This document shows positions 43,489 through 51,693 of a DNA stretch of 64,000 bases, piece by piece. This DNA is from G965240465 sp965249525 (GTDB lineage Bacteria > SAR324 > JACQKK01), in contig OZ252237.1 in assembly GCA_965249525.1 (NCBI GenBank), positions 744,001 to 808,000 of the forward strand, written 5' to 3'. Numbering within the stretch: position 1 is the first letter of the stretch; each line of letters opens with the position of its first letter. The position numbers and the translations under genes were made by a program. The notes beneath the pieces are model-generated. The model did not search any database, was not told the DNA's origin, and saw only the letters and a list, made by a program, of their open reading frames with translations.

Positions 43489-44214
43489 TTATCGGGAAGA
43501 CTGAACGCTTATTTCTGCACTTTCCAAAATATTGGTGGTATAGGTACTCTCAAAGCTGTCTCTGGTAACAGCGTTGCTGAGGGCTGGACTCAAGCTGGCT
43601 GCACTGATGGCATAGAGCTTAAAGTAATAGGTATGCGCACCACTAGGGGGACAAGGGCCTCTCCAGCCTGTTTCGCTGCCGCCCCAACCTGTATTCCCCA
43701 GGGTGCCATAAGTGCTCAGGTCGCCGATGACTGTGCGCGGAATTTCCCTGAGTGTGTCAGCAATATCGTACAGATTCAGATGCACAAAGTCAGAGCCATC
43801 GGGATCATCTACAATCAGAACAAAGCTCTGGGTGCCGTCGGGCACATTGCTCCAGCTGAGCTTAGGGAAATTGTTATTACCACTGCATTGGGTGCCAGAA
43901 CCTGCTGAAGCCCTTGAACTCCCATCCCTATGGTCTTTGAATTCCGTCGCAAGGGTTTCTCCTGGGTTAAAGCCTCCATCACTGGCACTGGAAGACAGGC
44001 TGAAGCTGGGATTGCTACTGGTATCTTTTTTATCCTTTTCTTTACAGCCGACCACCAGCACAACGCTTAGCAGCAACAAAAGAATAAACACAGTGCCGTT
44101 TTTTGCAGAGAAAAAAATGATACTTTGTTTCAGCAGATCTTGGGCTACTGCAGTCAGCCGCTGTGTTTTGCTTAAACAGTAAATAGCAATGCTGCAAGTA
44201 AAGTTGTTTCTCAT
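43489..44214 (-). CDS. YbhB/YbcL-type PEBP-family lipoprotein
   Basis: A 241-residue lipoprotein of the phosphatidylethanolamine-binding (Raf kinase inhibitor-like) family. A long N-terminal stretch leads to a hydrophobic core (VFILLLLLSVVLVVGC) whose Cys is the probable lipidation site, followed by a KEKDKKD spacer. The PEBP fold shows PKLSWSNVPDGTQSFVLIVDDPDGSDFVHLNLYDI, then the ligand-site motif GWRGPCPPSGAHTYYFKLYA. Bacterial members bind small anionic or phospholipid ligands, but their roles are mostly unknown. The true start may lie downstream of ATG 44214, closer to the hydrophobic core. It is convergent with dps. Confidence 0.85.
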   Translation of the reverse strand: MRNNFTCSIAIYCLSKTQRLTAVAQDLLKQSIIFFSAKNGTVFILLLLLSVVLVVGCKEKDKKDTSSNPSFSLSSSASDGGFNPGETLATEFKDHRDGSSRASAGSGTQCSGNNNFPKLSWSNVPDGTQSFVLIVDDPDGSDFVHLNLYDIADTLREIPRTVIGDLSTYGTLGNTGWGGSETGWRGPCPPSGAHTYYFKLYAISAASLSPALSNAVTRDSFESTYTTNILESAEISVQSSR

Positions 44215-44331
44215 AGGATGACTCCATTAAGAGCTAATTAAATTAAAATCATTGCCCCCTTATTTATGATACTCTCCCCCACCCGTTTCTTCAAGGAGGC
44301 ATGCCTGCAAAGGCTTGAAGCAAGCAGCTGC

Positions 44332-45066
44332 TTACTTGTGGATGTGCTGCTGCCACATTTGCGTCAAGCTGCGGCAGACGGTTTCGGGGTCGGGGGCTTG
44401 CGTGATGGGTCTTCCTAACACCAGCAGGTCTGCACCTGCCTGCCAGGCAGTTGTTGGTGCAGATGTGCGGTGTTGGTCATCAGCTGGTTGTTCTGGCAGC
44501 CGAATACCTGGCACAATACGTTGCAATGTGTGCTGAGGGTCTACTTGGTGGACTTGTGGCAATGCATTTGCGGCGCATACCAGCCCGTTCAAACCGCAAT
44601 GCATAGCCAAATCAGCCAGTCGCAAGACCACATCTTTGGATGACGCCCCATACAGCTGCTGGGCTTGGTGTTCATCTAGCGAGGTCAACAGAGTCACCCC
44701 AGCCAGCAGTGGGGTTGTGGCCCCTGTTGGTGTTGTGGTGTGTGCGGCTGCCACTGCTGCCTGCAGCATGGCTGCCCCTCCGCTGCAATGTAGGGTGATG
44801 ATGTCTGCTCCCGCAGCTGCCAGCACTCTCACTTGGTTGGCTACTGTATGGGGAATATCGTGCAGCTTGGCGTCACAAAACACTTTGCCGTAATGGCGCA
44901 GCCTGGCTACTAGCTGCACATCTGCCCGCAGCAGCAAGTCATTCACCTTAAACCCCCACACCAGCCCTTCCAAACGGCGTGCCAATGCCAAGGCGCTGGC
45001 TTCATCTAGGCCATCCAAGGCAACTGCAACGGGCGGAGGGGTGGTCATAGGGTAGTTATGGGGCAT
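44332..45066 (-). CDS. pyrF: Orotidine-5'-phosphate decarboxylase
   Basis: Last step of UMP synthesis: decarboxylates OMP in the cytoplasm. The active-site motif FCDAKLHDIPHTVANQVR near residue 67 has the essential Asp-x-Lys-x-x-Asp set. VALDGLDEAS opens the barrel with the first Asp and Lys shortly after (FKVN). The phosphate loop appears as IVPGIRLP and LVLGRPIT near the C-terminus. Length 244 is usual. An internal ATG at 45048 (MTTPPP) is an alternative start. A short GC palindrome, AAGCAGCTGCTT, covers its stop region. It is divergent from the pdxST unit. Confidence 0.95.
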   Translation of the reverse strand: MPHNYPMTTPPPVAVALDGLDEASALALARRLEGLVWGFKVNDLLLRADVQLVARLRHYGKVFCDAKLHDIPHTVANQVRVLAAAGADIITLHCSGGAAMLQAAVAAAHTTTPTGATTPLLAGVTLLTSLDEHQAQQLYGASSKDVVLRLADLAMHCGLNGLVCAANALPQVHQVDPQHTLQRIVPGIRLPEQPADDQHRTSAPTTAWQAGADLLVLGRPITQAPDPETVCRSLTQMWQQHIHK

Positions 45067-45185
45067 CCATGGGGTTTAAGGGCAGCAAGAAAGCTTTTCC
45101 AGCGTGTACCATCATACTTGCCAATGAAAATGTATGGAGCTAATATCAGCATAGGTAAAACAGCAGCAAATTCAAATCATATGTG

Positions 45186-45191
45186 TATAAT
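45186..45191 (+). promoter_or_regulatory. Candidate -10 box of the pdxST transcript
   Basis: A perfect TATAAT lies 61 bases before a short leader frame and 108 bases before pdxS. The region 17 bases upstream gives no good -35 match, so an activator may be involved. Confidence 0.35.
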
Positions 45192-45246
45192 ATGGGTTAT
45201 ATCACTCAACTGTCAGTGGGCGTTTTCTATGGTGGGAGGGGATTGT

Positions 45247-45297
45247 ATGCAAGGGGAAATCATCAACAGTGACAGCCAGAAGAGAAAAGCAGCATGA
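45247..45297 (+). CDS. Possible 16-residue leader peptide of pdxS
   Basis: A frame of 16 codons (MQGEIINSDSQKRKAA) starts six bases after a strong GGGAGGG ribosome-binding site and its stop overlaps the pdxS start as ATGA. pdxS itself has only a weak purine run before its ATG. This arrangement fits translational coupling. The peptide has no obvious attenuator residue run. Confidence 0.35.
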   Translation: MQGEIINSDSQKRKAA

Positions 45298-46244
45298 AAG
45301 AATCAGTTAACAACAATGCTCAGCCTGTGCTGTCTGCTGAGAAGCAGTCTAAGCAGAACGGACAGAAAGTGGGCAGCTTGCGTCTGAAGACAGGTTTGGC
45401 AGAAATGCTCAAAGGCGGGGTGATTATGGATGTGGTGACCGCAGAACATGCCAAGATTGCCGAGCAAGCAGGAGCGGTGGCTGTGATGGCCTTGGAGCGG
45501 GTTCCTGCGGATATTCGCCAGGAGGGAGGTGTGGCGCGCATGTCTGACCCTGCTTTGATTGAAGCTATTATGCAGGCTGTCAGCATTCCCGTGATGGCTA
45601 AATGTCGTATTGGACACTTTGCTGAGGCTCAAGTACTGCAAGCATTAGGGGTGGATTATATTGATGAGAGCGAGGTGCTTACGCCTGCGGATGAAGCGCA
45701 CCATGTAGACAAGCATGCTTTTACCACCCCTTTTGTGTGTGGTGCCACCAACCTGGGTGAGGCACTGCGGCGTATTGGTGAAGGTGCTTCCCTGATACGC
45801 ACCAAAGGCGAAGCTGGCACGGGCGATATTGTACAGGCGGTGCATCATTTGCGCAGTATCAATCGCCAGCTGAGCAGCATTGTTCAGTTGGATGAAATGG
45901 AAATCATGTCCTCTGCCAAGCAGTTGGGTGCGCCTTATGAACTGGTGCGGCATGTCCATCGCTTAGGGAAACTTCCTGTACCTAAATTTACTGCTGGTGG
46001 AGTAGCTACTCCTGCAGATGCTGCACTGCTAATGCAGTTGGGGGCAGAAGCTGTGTTCGTTGGTTCGGGTATCTTTAAATCAGAAGATCCTGCACGCCGT
46101 GCCCTGGCTGTAGTAAAGGCTGTTACTTGCTACCAAGACCCTGAGAAAGTGCTGGAGGCATCCAAAGGTCTTGGCAGGCCTATGACAGGAATTGCTGCTG
46201 ATCAATTGGAATCCACTGAAAAACTGGCCGCAAGAGGTTGGTAA
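45294..46244 (+). CDS. pdxS: Pyridoxal 5'-phosphate synthase lyase subunit PdxS
   Basis: Synthase subunit of the deoxyxylulose-independent vitamin B6 pathway; it assembles PLP from ribose 5-phosphate, glyceraldehyde 3-phosphate and ammonia supplied by PdxT. The barrel motifs are nearly invariant: TGLAEMLKGGVIMDVV, AVMALERVPADIRQEGGVARMSDP, the catalytic lysine in PVMAKCRIGHF near residue 102, and the second in VDKHAFTTPFVCGATNLGEALRR. Length 316 exceeds the common 290-300 because of a polar N-terminal extension of about 30 residues. Its stop shares one base with the pdxT start. Use of PdxST implies that this organism does not need the PdxA/PdxJ route. Confidence 0.96.
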   Translation: MKESVNNNAQPVLSAEKQSKQNGQKVGSLRLKTGLAEMLKGGVIMDVVTAEHAKIAEQAGAVAVMALERVPADIRQEGGVARMSDPALIEAIMQAVSIPVMAKCRIGHFAEAQVLQALGVDYIDESEVLTPADEAHHVDKHAFTTPFVCGATNLGEALRRIGEGASLIRTKGEAGTGDIVQAVHHLRSINRQLSSIVQLDEMEIMSSAKQLGAPYELVRHVHRLGKLPVPKFTAGGVATPADAALLMQLGAEAVFVGSGIFKSEDPARRALAVVKAVTCYQDPEKVLEASKGLGRPMTGIAADQLESTEKLAARGW

Positions 46245-46846
46245 TGAAACGCATCGGGATTCTCGCACTGCAGGGTGCGGTGAATCCGCATCAGCTCAAA
46301 TTTTCTGCCTTGGGGGCAGAAGTGTTGCTGATTCGTGAGGCTGCTCAGCTTAATTGCTGCCATGGTCTCGTCATTCCCGGAGGCGAAAGCACCACGCTCT
46401 CCCTGCTGCTGAACATTTTTCAGCTGCTCCAGCCTATCCAATCCTTTGCGCAGCGCAAACCCATCTGGGGTGTCTGTGCAGGTGCTATTCTCATGGCACA
46501 GCACATTCAAAATCCCCACAATCAAAACTCCAGGGATAATGGATTGGGCATTGTTCCCATTCAAATCCAGCGCAATGCCTATGGCAGACAAAATGAAAGC
46601 TTCATCACCCAGCTTGACCTCAGCCTTCCCCATCAAGTAGCTCAATCACAGGAAGCTGTTTTCATCCGCGCTCCTCGCATTCAGCAAGCCCATGCCTCAT
46701 GCCAAATTCTTGCACAATACCAACAATCGCCTGCTGCTATTACTTTCCAACATCATCTTCTCACCACCTTTCATCCCGAACTCTCCCAGCATAGCCTGCT
46801 GCACCCCTTTTTTCTCTCCCTTTGCCAGCAGAAGCAAGACCAGTAA
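46244..46846 (+). CDS. pdxT: Pyridoxal 5'-phosphate synthase glutaminase subunit PdxT
   Basis: Class I glutamine amidotransferase that feeds ammonia to PdxS. From ATG 46244 the protein has 200 residues, as expected. RIGILALQGAV opens it, LVIPGGESTTLSLLL carries the family motif, and GVCAGAILMA near residue 77 holds the nucleophilic Cys. The His-Glu pair is in TTFHPELSQ near the end. An in-frame TTG six bases earlier is inside pdxS and less likely. The ATG overlaps the pdxS TAA by one base, which fits the equimolar complex. Confidence 0.95.
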   Translation: MKRIGILALQGAVNPHQLKFSALGAEVLLIREAAQLNCCHGLVIPGGESTTLSLLLNIFQLLQPIQSFAQRKPIWGVCAGAILMAQHIQNPHNQNSRDNGLGIVPIQIQRNAYGRQNESFITQLDLSLPHQVAQSQEAVFIRAPRIQQAHASCQILAQYQQSPAAITFQHHLLTTFHPELSQHSLLHPFFLSLCQQKQDQ

Positions 46847-47007
46847 AAACTGTCTTCTTGCGGACTCTTGAAATTATAACTTGATAGCGCAGAGAAGACT
46901 TGGGTTGCATATTCCTTAAAATATTTGTTATTGAATTAATGGCGTGTCTGGGATAAATCTTATTAGACAGATTGCTGCCAATTTTTCTGGCAAGTGGAGG
47001 TCCAGCT

Positions 47008-47805
47008 ATGGAATGGAAACGCAGGTTGTGGGGATTGGCGGGGGTTATTTCGGTGATATGGGTATTGATGGGGCTGGGGAGTGGGATGTGGGCGATATGG
47101 CGGCTGCCGCTGCAATCGGTGGAGGTATGGGGTTTGCGCCAGTTGAAGACAGAGGATCTGATGGCACATACAGACTTGGGCAGGCATAGGAATTGGTTAG
47201 CAGTAGATGGGTATAGTTTGGCATTGCGGTTATTGGATCATGCGGGGATTGCACAGGCGGATGTCATCAAGCTGCTTCCTGGGGAGCTGCGCTTGCGTTT
47301 GCATGAGCGTGAACCGATTTTGCGGGTGGTGTTAGCCGATGGCAGTTGGGGATTGTTGGATGTAGAGGGTGTGGTATTGGCACATGCGCAAAAGGTGGCG
47401 GGTGGGATGCAGATGCAAACAGTATATGGGTCTGGGGAGATAGCTGCGGGTAAATATTTTCCTACTGTAATGTTGGATGAGCCTCAGCTTGAGCTTGGAA
47501 AGCCTTTGGAGAGTGCTGCTTTGGAGCGGTCTATAAAGGTATTGCAAGCGGCGGCAGCTGCAAATTGGCCTGCGGAGTTACCCTTGTTGGTGGATGCGAG
47601 CAAGCCGTATGAGGTGAGGGTGGAAGCGCCTGATGGAGCAAAGCTTCGGTTTGAGAAGGAACATGCGGTTAGTGCGTTTAAGGTGTGGATGAAGAATCGC
47701 AGTATACAGCCGCATTTGCTGGCAAAAGATATGATCATGGATATGGTGGGACAAGAAAGTAGACAGGGTACCTTATTTATACTTCGCCCACTTGCTGTCC
47801 CGTGA
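47008..47805 (+). CDS. ftsQ: FtsQ-like cell-division protein
   Basis: A 265-residue bitopic protein resembling FtsQ, the divisome component that links FtsB/FtsL to the septal peptidoglycan synthase. The start ATG 47008 follows GGAGG by seven bases; an earlier frame start at 46972 lacks such a site. One transmembrane helix (LAGVISVIWVLMGLGSGMWAI) is followed by a POTRA domain (LPLQSVEVWGLRQLKTEDL ... RLRLHEREPILRV) and the typical DGSWGLLDVEGVVL strand of the beta domain. FtsQ genes usually lie next to murC, murB, ddl and ftsA; here it is alone, 25 kb from murC-murB. The family call is good, orthology fairly likely. Confidence 0.8.
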   Translation: MEWKRRLWGLAGVISVIWVLMGLGSGMWAIWRLPLQSVEVWGLRQLKTEDLMAHTDLGRHRNWLAVDGYSLALRLLDHAGIAQADVIKLLPGELRLRLHEREPILRVVLADGSWGLLDVEGVVLAHAQKVAGGMQMQTVYGSGEIAAGKYFPTVMLDEPQLELGKPLESAALERSIKVLQAAAAANWPAELPLLVDASKPYEVRVEAPDGAKLRFEKEHAVSAFKVWMKNRSIQPHLLAKDMIMDMVGQESRQGTLFILRPLAVP

Positions 47806-47879
47806 AAAGATGCTACATTTTTTATGTTAGCCAGGAGGATAGCAGTCTCTTTACAGGTATATTTTGTAATAGTTAAAAG

Positions 47880-48350
47880 ATGCGGTTATTATTGCAGCGA
47901 TGTGATGGGATAGAAGTATCTAGAGGTAGGCAGAATTCCTGTTCATCAGGAGATGCCTTACTGGCATTGGTTGGCTTTGCTCAGGGTGATAAGCAAGAAT
48001 ATCTACAGCCAATGGCGGTAAAAATGCTCAATTTACGCTTATTTCCAGCCTCAAAGGATGTTGTAAAGATGGAAAAAAATCTGCTGGAAATTGGCGGGGG
48101 CCTCACCCTGGTACCGCAGGTTACCTTGTATGCCGATTTCAATAAGGGGCAGACGCCAAGCTTCACTCAGGCTATGCCATCAGAACAGGCACACAAACTA
48201 TTTGAGGAATTTATCGGAGTGTGTGCTGAAGAATTGCAGCTGCATCATCCTCGCAAAGCGGCGGCTCTGGCACACGGCTGGTTTGGGGCAGATATGCGTG
48301 TTGCCCTTGTCAATCATGGGCCTGTCACTGTGATGCTGGAGCACCCCTAG
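47880..48350 (+). CDS. dtd: D-aminoacyl-tRNA deacylase
   Basis: Removes D-amino acids wrongly attached to tRNA, protecting translation. The 156-residue chain has the Dtd order of motifs: MRLLLQRCDGIEV, LLALVGFAQGD, NLRLFP, VPQVTLYADFNKGQTPSFTQAM (usually SQFTLYGD...KGNRPSF) and GWFGADMRVALVNHGPVTVML with the Gly-Pro pair that excludes L-amino acids. The commonly found NDGPVT reads NHGPVT here and SQ reads PQ, so it is somewhat divergent but complete. It follows the ftsQ-like gene by 74 bp and ends in a hairpin shared with convergent fbpC. Confidence 0.9.
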   Translation: MRLLLQRCDGIEVSRGRQNSCSSGDALLALVGFAQGDKQEYLQPMAVKMLNLRLFPASKDVVKMEKNLLEIGGGLTLVPQVTLYADFNKGQTPSFTQAMPSEQAHKLFEEFIGVCAEELQLHHPRKAAALAHGWFGADMRVALVNHGPVTVMLEHP

Positions 48351-48381
48351 ACAGGCCTAATGCATCACATTTCTGTCTAGG
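48346..48381. terminator. Hairpin between convergent dtd and fbpC
   Basis: A perfect 9-bp stem CCTAGACAG (48346-48354, overlapping the dtd stop) pairs with CTGTCTAGG (48373-48381) around an 18-base loop. The fbpC stop lies 12 bases further. It probably works in both directions, although no T-run follows. Confidence 0.45.
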
Positions 48382-48392
48382 AGCATTTCCCG

Positions 48393-49601
48393 CTAGTTAT
48401 GGAGGGGATCAGGGGATGTTTTGGCAAGCGGAGTGGAGAAAGTTTGCTGGTTGGCATACACCACAAGAGGGTCAGGTGCAAAGCAAATGCCCACTTGATC
48501 TCCTGGATGGAGGGTGGGGCAATGGGGAAGGGTGGCGCGGATGTGTTGTCCTGATGCGAGACGGAAGGTATAGCTGGGCATGCCCCCGAGAAAACCTGCT
48601 TCATGTACTATGGCGCGCACAGCCCAAGATTCTGTGCGTAGGTGGACAGAAGAGGGGGGAACAAGAATTTGATAGGGCCCTTTTGCAGGGAGGTTTTCAG
48701 GCGCGGGGAAACGTCCAAGTTCGGTGCGCAGGAAGCAGCCATCGCGCTGGGCAGGGAGCAGGCATTCCATACCAAAGAAACAAGCAACAAAAGGGCTGGC
48801 AGGACAACGAAGGGTTTCTACCGGAGTAGCAATTTGCTCTAATTTTCCCTGATTCATCACAACCATACGATCTGAAAGGTTAAGAGCCTCCTCCTGGTCA
48901 TGTGTCACCAGAATACAGGAGGCTTTGGCATTTTTGAGGAGTTGTTTGACTTCAGAGCGTAGTCGGCGACGAAGATTGGCGTCTAAGTTGCTAAATGGTT
49001 CGTCTAGCAACAGGACATCGGGTTTAGGGGCAAGAGCCCGTGCCAGGGCGGTGCGTTGTTGTTGTCCACCAGAGATTTCATGCGGGAAGTTCTCAGCAAA
49101 TGCTTTCAAACCTGCAAGTTGCAGCATTTCATTGTATGCCTGCTTCTTTTCTATGGCTGAAAGCTTTGCGGATGGTCGTGGTGCAGCTGGTTGTACGTCG
49201 TTGCATGCAGTGTTTGCAGCAGGAAGACGATATGCTTTGCGGTTGCCATTGCGTAAGCCGAAGCAGATGTTGTCCTTCACAGAAAGGTGCGGAAAGAGGG
49301 CATAGTCTTGGAATACCATCCCTACACCACGATGCTCCGGAGGCAGCGTCCATCCTGGACGACTAATGCACGCACCCCTTAAATGAATGCAGCCATCATC
49401 CGGGTTTTCAAAGCCACCAATCATACGCAGCAAGGTGGTTTTGCCACAGCCACTGGGACCCACCACGCACAGCAATTCGCCCTCTTGCAGATTGAGGTTG
49501 AAGTCACGCACAGCCCAAGGAGCTTGCTGAAAACGTTTGCTGACGTTTTTTAGTTCCAGCAAACAAACAGATGAATCAATGGTGGTTTGCTCAACAGGCA
49601 T
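48393..49601 (-). CDS. fbpC: Ferric-iron ABC transporter ATPase
   Basis: ATPase of a periplasmic-binding-protein-dependent ferric-iron importer. From ATG 49601 it has 402 residues (a TTG at 49640 would add 13). Walker A VVGPSGCGKTTLLR is near residue 51, the Q-loop GMVFQDYALFPHL near 98, signature ISGGQQQRTALARAL near 180, Walker B VLLLDEPFSNLD near 200 and the switch His in VTHDQEEALN. A C-terminal TOBE-like regulatory region follows, as in FbpC/PotA. A polar insert of about 35 residues rich in Ala and Asn sits between Q-loop and signature. It lies about 200 bp after fbpB on the same strand; its partner fbpA is beyond the methyltransferase. Confidence 0.92.
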   Translation of the reverse strand: MPVEQTTIDSSVCLLELKNVSKRFQQAPWAVRDFNLNLQEGELLCVVGPSGCGKTTLLRMIGGFENPDDGCIHLRGACISRPGWTLPPEHRGVGMVFQDYALFPHLSVKDNICFGLRNGNRKAYRLPAANTACNDVQPAAPRPSAKLSAIEKKQAYNEMLQLAGLKAFAENFPHEISGGQQQRTALARALAPKPDVLLLDEPFSNLDANLRRRLRSEVKQLLKNAKASCILVTHDQEEALNLSDRMVVMNQGKLEQIATPVETLRCPASPFVACFFGMECLLPAQRDGCFLRTELGRFPAPENLPAKGPYQILVPPSSVHLRTESWAVRAIVHEAGFLGGMPSYTFRLASGQHIRATLPHCPTLHPGDQVGICFAPDPLVVYANQQTFSTPLAKTSPDPLHN

Positions 49602-49799
49602 AAAAAGGACAAGGGAAAAATCAAGAAAAAACAATGGCAAATAAGTTATTCATACACCCATATTACCTACCCTAACATACCGCTTGTGTTTAAGTCTAAC
49701 AAACAAAGCAATGGGGAAATAGGGCTGCATGGCTTTGGGGATTCTTTACCAAGTTTTTCGGATTTTGTGGGGGGTTTTGCCATTTTGCAGCAGGGGGAG

Positions 49800-51473
49800 T
49801 TATTTGTTCAGGGATGGATTTTTGTGAAGCAGCAGTAGGGTGGGGATGGTGTTAGCGATGATAAGGATGAGTGCACTGGTGGCGGCGGGAGAGAAGGCTT
49901 CTGTGGAGGCGTATTCAAAGATGCGGGTGGGGAGGGTATCAAAATTGAAGGGTCTGAGGATAAGGGTGAGAGGGAGTTCTTTCATGGAGTCTATAAAGAC
50001 CAGCAGTGCTGCAGAAAGGAGGGTGTGTTGTAGGATGGGTCTATGGATTTTCCAGAATGTGGTGAGGGGTCCTGCACCGAGGGAGCGTGCGGCGTGGAGG
50101 AGTTTGGTATCTAGTCGGCTGAGGCCGCTGTGAAAGGTGGCAGTACTGATGGAGAGGAAACGTGCGTAATAGGCCAGCAAGACAGCCAGCAGTGATCCGC
50201 TGATCAGCCAGGGTTGTTGGAAGCCGATGCTGTGACTGATTGCGGTGATGATATTATCCAAGAAGGCAAGGGGCAGCAGGATGCCAATGGCCAGTACCAC
50301 TCCCGGTGTAGCATAGCCGAGGCGAACCAGGGTATGAGCGAATCGTCGCCAGCCCTGGGGATGTAAATGCACCCCAAAGGCTAGCAGCCCCCCGCTGATG
50401 GTGCAGATGAGTACAGATGCCGATGATAGCAGCAGGCTGTTGGCAACTAATTGCAGCACTTCGCTGGCTGCGGAGAGACTGTTGGTTAGACTGCCTGTTA
50501 GCTGTAGGCTGAATTGTGCAGCGGCTTCCCACACCAAGGCGATGCTGGGCAGCAAAAAACCCAGCAGCACCGGTAACACACAGAACACAACCGCTACCAG
50601 TTGACGTATGGGACTGAGGACAAAGGGAGGCTGTATTTTGTCCGTCAAGCCCAAGGCATATAACGGCTGACTACGTCGCAAACGCGCCAGCTGCCAACCC
50701 AACAATAACAACACCCCCAAGGGGAGCATCGCCAGCTGTGCTGCTGCTGGCGCATTGCCCATAGCAAACCAAACCCGATACACGCCCACCGTAAAAGTCG
50801 GCACCGCAAATAATTCCACCACCCCAAAATCGCTTAAAGCTTCCATCACTGTCAAGGCTGCGCCTGCTGCAATCGCAGGCCGTGCCAATGGTAAAGACAA
50901 TGTCCAGAAACATCGCCAGGGAGAACCTCCCAAACTCCTTCCCGCTTCAAACACCCGTGCATACTGCTTCACAAAGGCAGTACGCGCCAGCAAAAACACA
51001 TACGGATACAAGGTGATACTCAAAAATACCGCCGCCCCCAATATCCCTCGCACTTCAGGAAACCAGTACGCTGACGCATCTTCCCAGCCAAATACTGCCC
51101 GCAATCCACGCTGTACGGGACCTGTATAATCCAATAACTCTGTATATACAAACGCTGCCAAATATCCAGGCATAGCCAAAGGCAGTAGCAAAGCCGTTGA
51201 TAATATCCCTCGTCCACGAAAATGGCACATGCTTACCAACCAAGCACTGCTTACACCCAGTAGCAAACATCCCATCGCCACCAAAAATGCCAGTAACAAG
51301 CTGGTCCAAACATACCGCGGCAACAGCGTCTGCCACAAATGCCCCCAGATCCCCTCAGCAGGACGCAAAGCCACCACTACCAAACCCATCAACGGCAGCA
51401 AAGCCAGAACCACCAAGCACAACATGCCCGATTTCCAGGCTGCCCCCCCTAGCCGCGACCATTCAATGCCCAT
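49800..51473 (-). CDS. fbpB: Ferric-iron ABC transporter permease (double membrane domain)
   Basis: Inner-membrane permease of the FbpABC-type iron importer, 557 residues with about twelve helices in two homologous halves. Each half shows its coupling EAA loop: EAGRSLGGSPWRCFWTLSLP near residue 177 and HAARSLGAGPLTTFWKIHRP near 463, both with the conserved G at the right spacing. This fused two-domain form is the rule for the iron(III) and some thiamine systems. The start ATG 51473 has no strong ribosome-binding site. fbpC follows on the same strand after 198 bp of non-coding DNA. The substrate-binding gene fbpA, normally directly upstream, is separated by an opposite-strand methyltransferase gene. 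Confidence 0.92.
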   Translation of the reverse strand: MGIEWSRLGGAAWKSGMLCLVVLALLPLMGLVVVALRPAEGIWGHLWQTLLPRYVWTSLLLAFLVAMGCLLLGVSSAWLVSMCHFRGRGILSTALLLPLAMPGYLAAFVYTELLDYTGPVQRGLRAVFGWEDASAYWFPEVRGILGAAVFLSITLYPYVFLLARTAFVKQYARVFEAGRSLGGSPWRCFWTLSLPLARPAIAAGAALTVMEALSDFGVVELFAVPTFTVGVYRVWFAMGNAPAAAQLAMLPLGVLLLLGWQLARLRRSQPLYALGLTDKIQPPFVLSPIRQLVAVVFCVLPVLLGFLLPSIALVWEAAAQFSLQLTGSLTNSLSAASEVLQLVANSLLLSSASVLICTISGGLLAFGVHLHPQGWRRFAHTLVRLGYATPGVVLAIGILLPLAFLDNIITAISHSIGFQQPWLISGSLLAVLLAYYARFLSISTATFHSGLSRLDTKLLHAARSLGAGPLTTFWKIHRPILQHTLLSAALLVFIDSMKELPLTLILRPFNFDTLPTRIFEYASTEAFSPAATSALILIIANTIPTLLLLHKNPSLNK

Positions 51474-51693
51474 TAGCTAAACCCTAACAAACAGGCAATG
51501 GACAGCCAAAGCGTGAAGTCGTGCCATGAGCAAATTGGATCTCAGCAAGTTGTTCTCATATAGAATTGACAAGCAGCGTGATAAAATCGTATCAGCAGGT
51601 CATTCAAGCAGCTATAACTAAACAACCTTAAAAGGCTTTTCCGTTAAAAATGAGACTTCCAAGCAGGTTAATCTCTTTTATGACAATTGTTTC

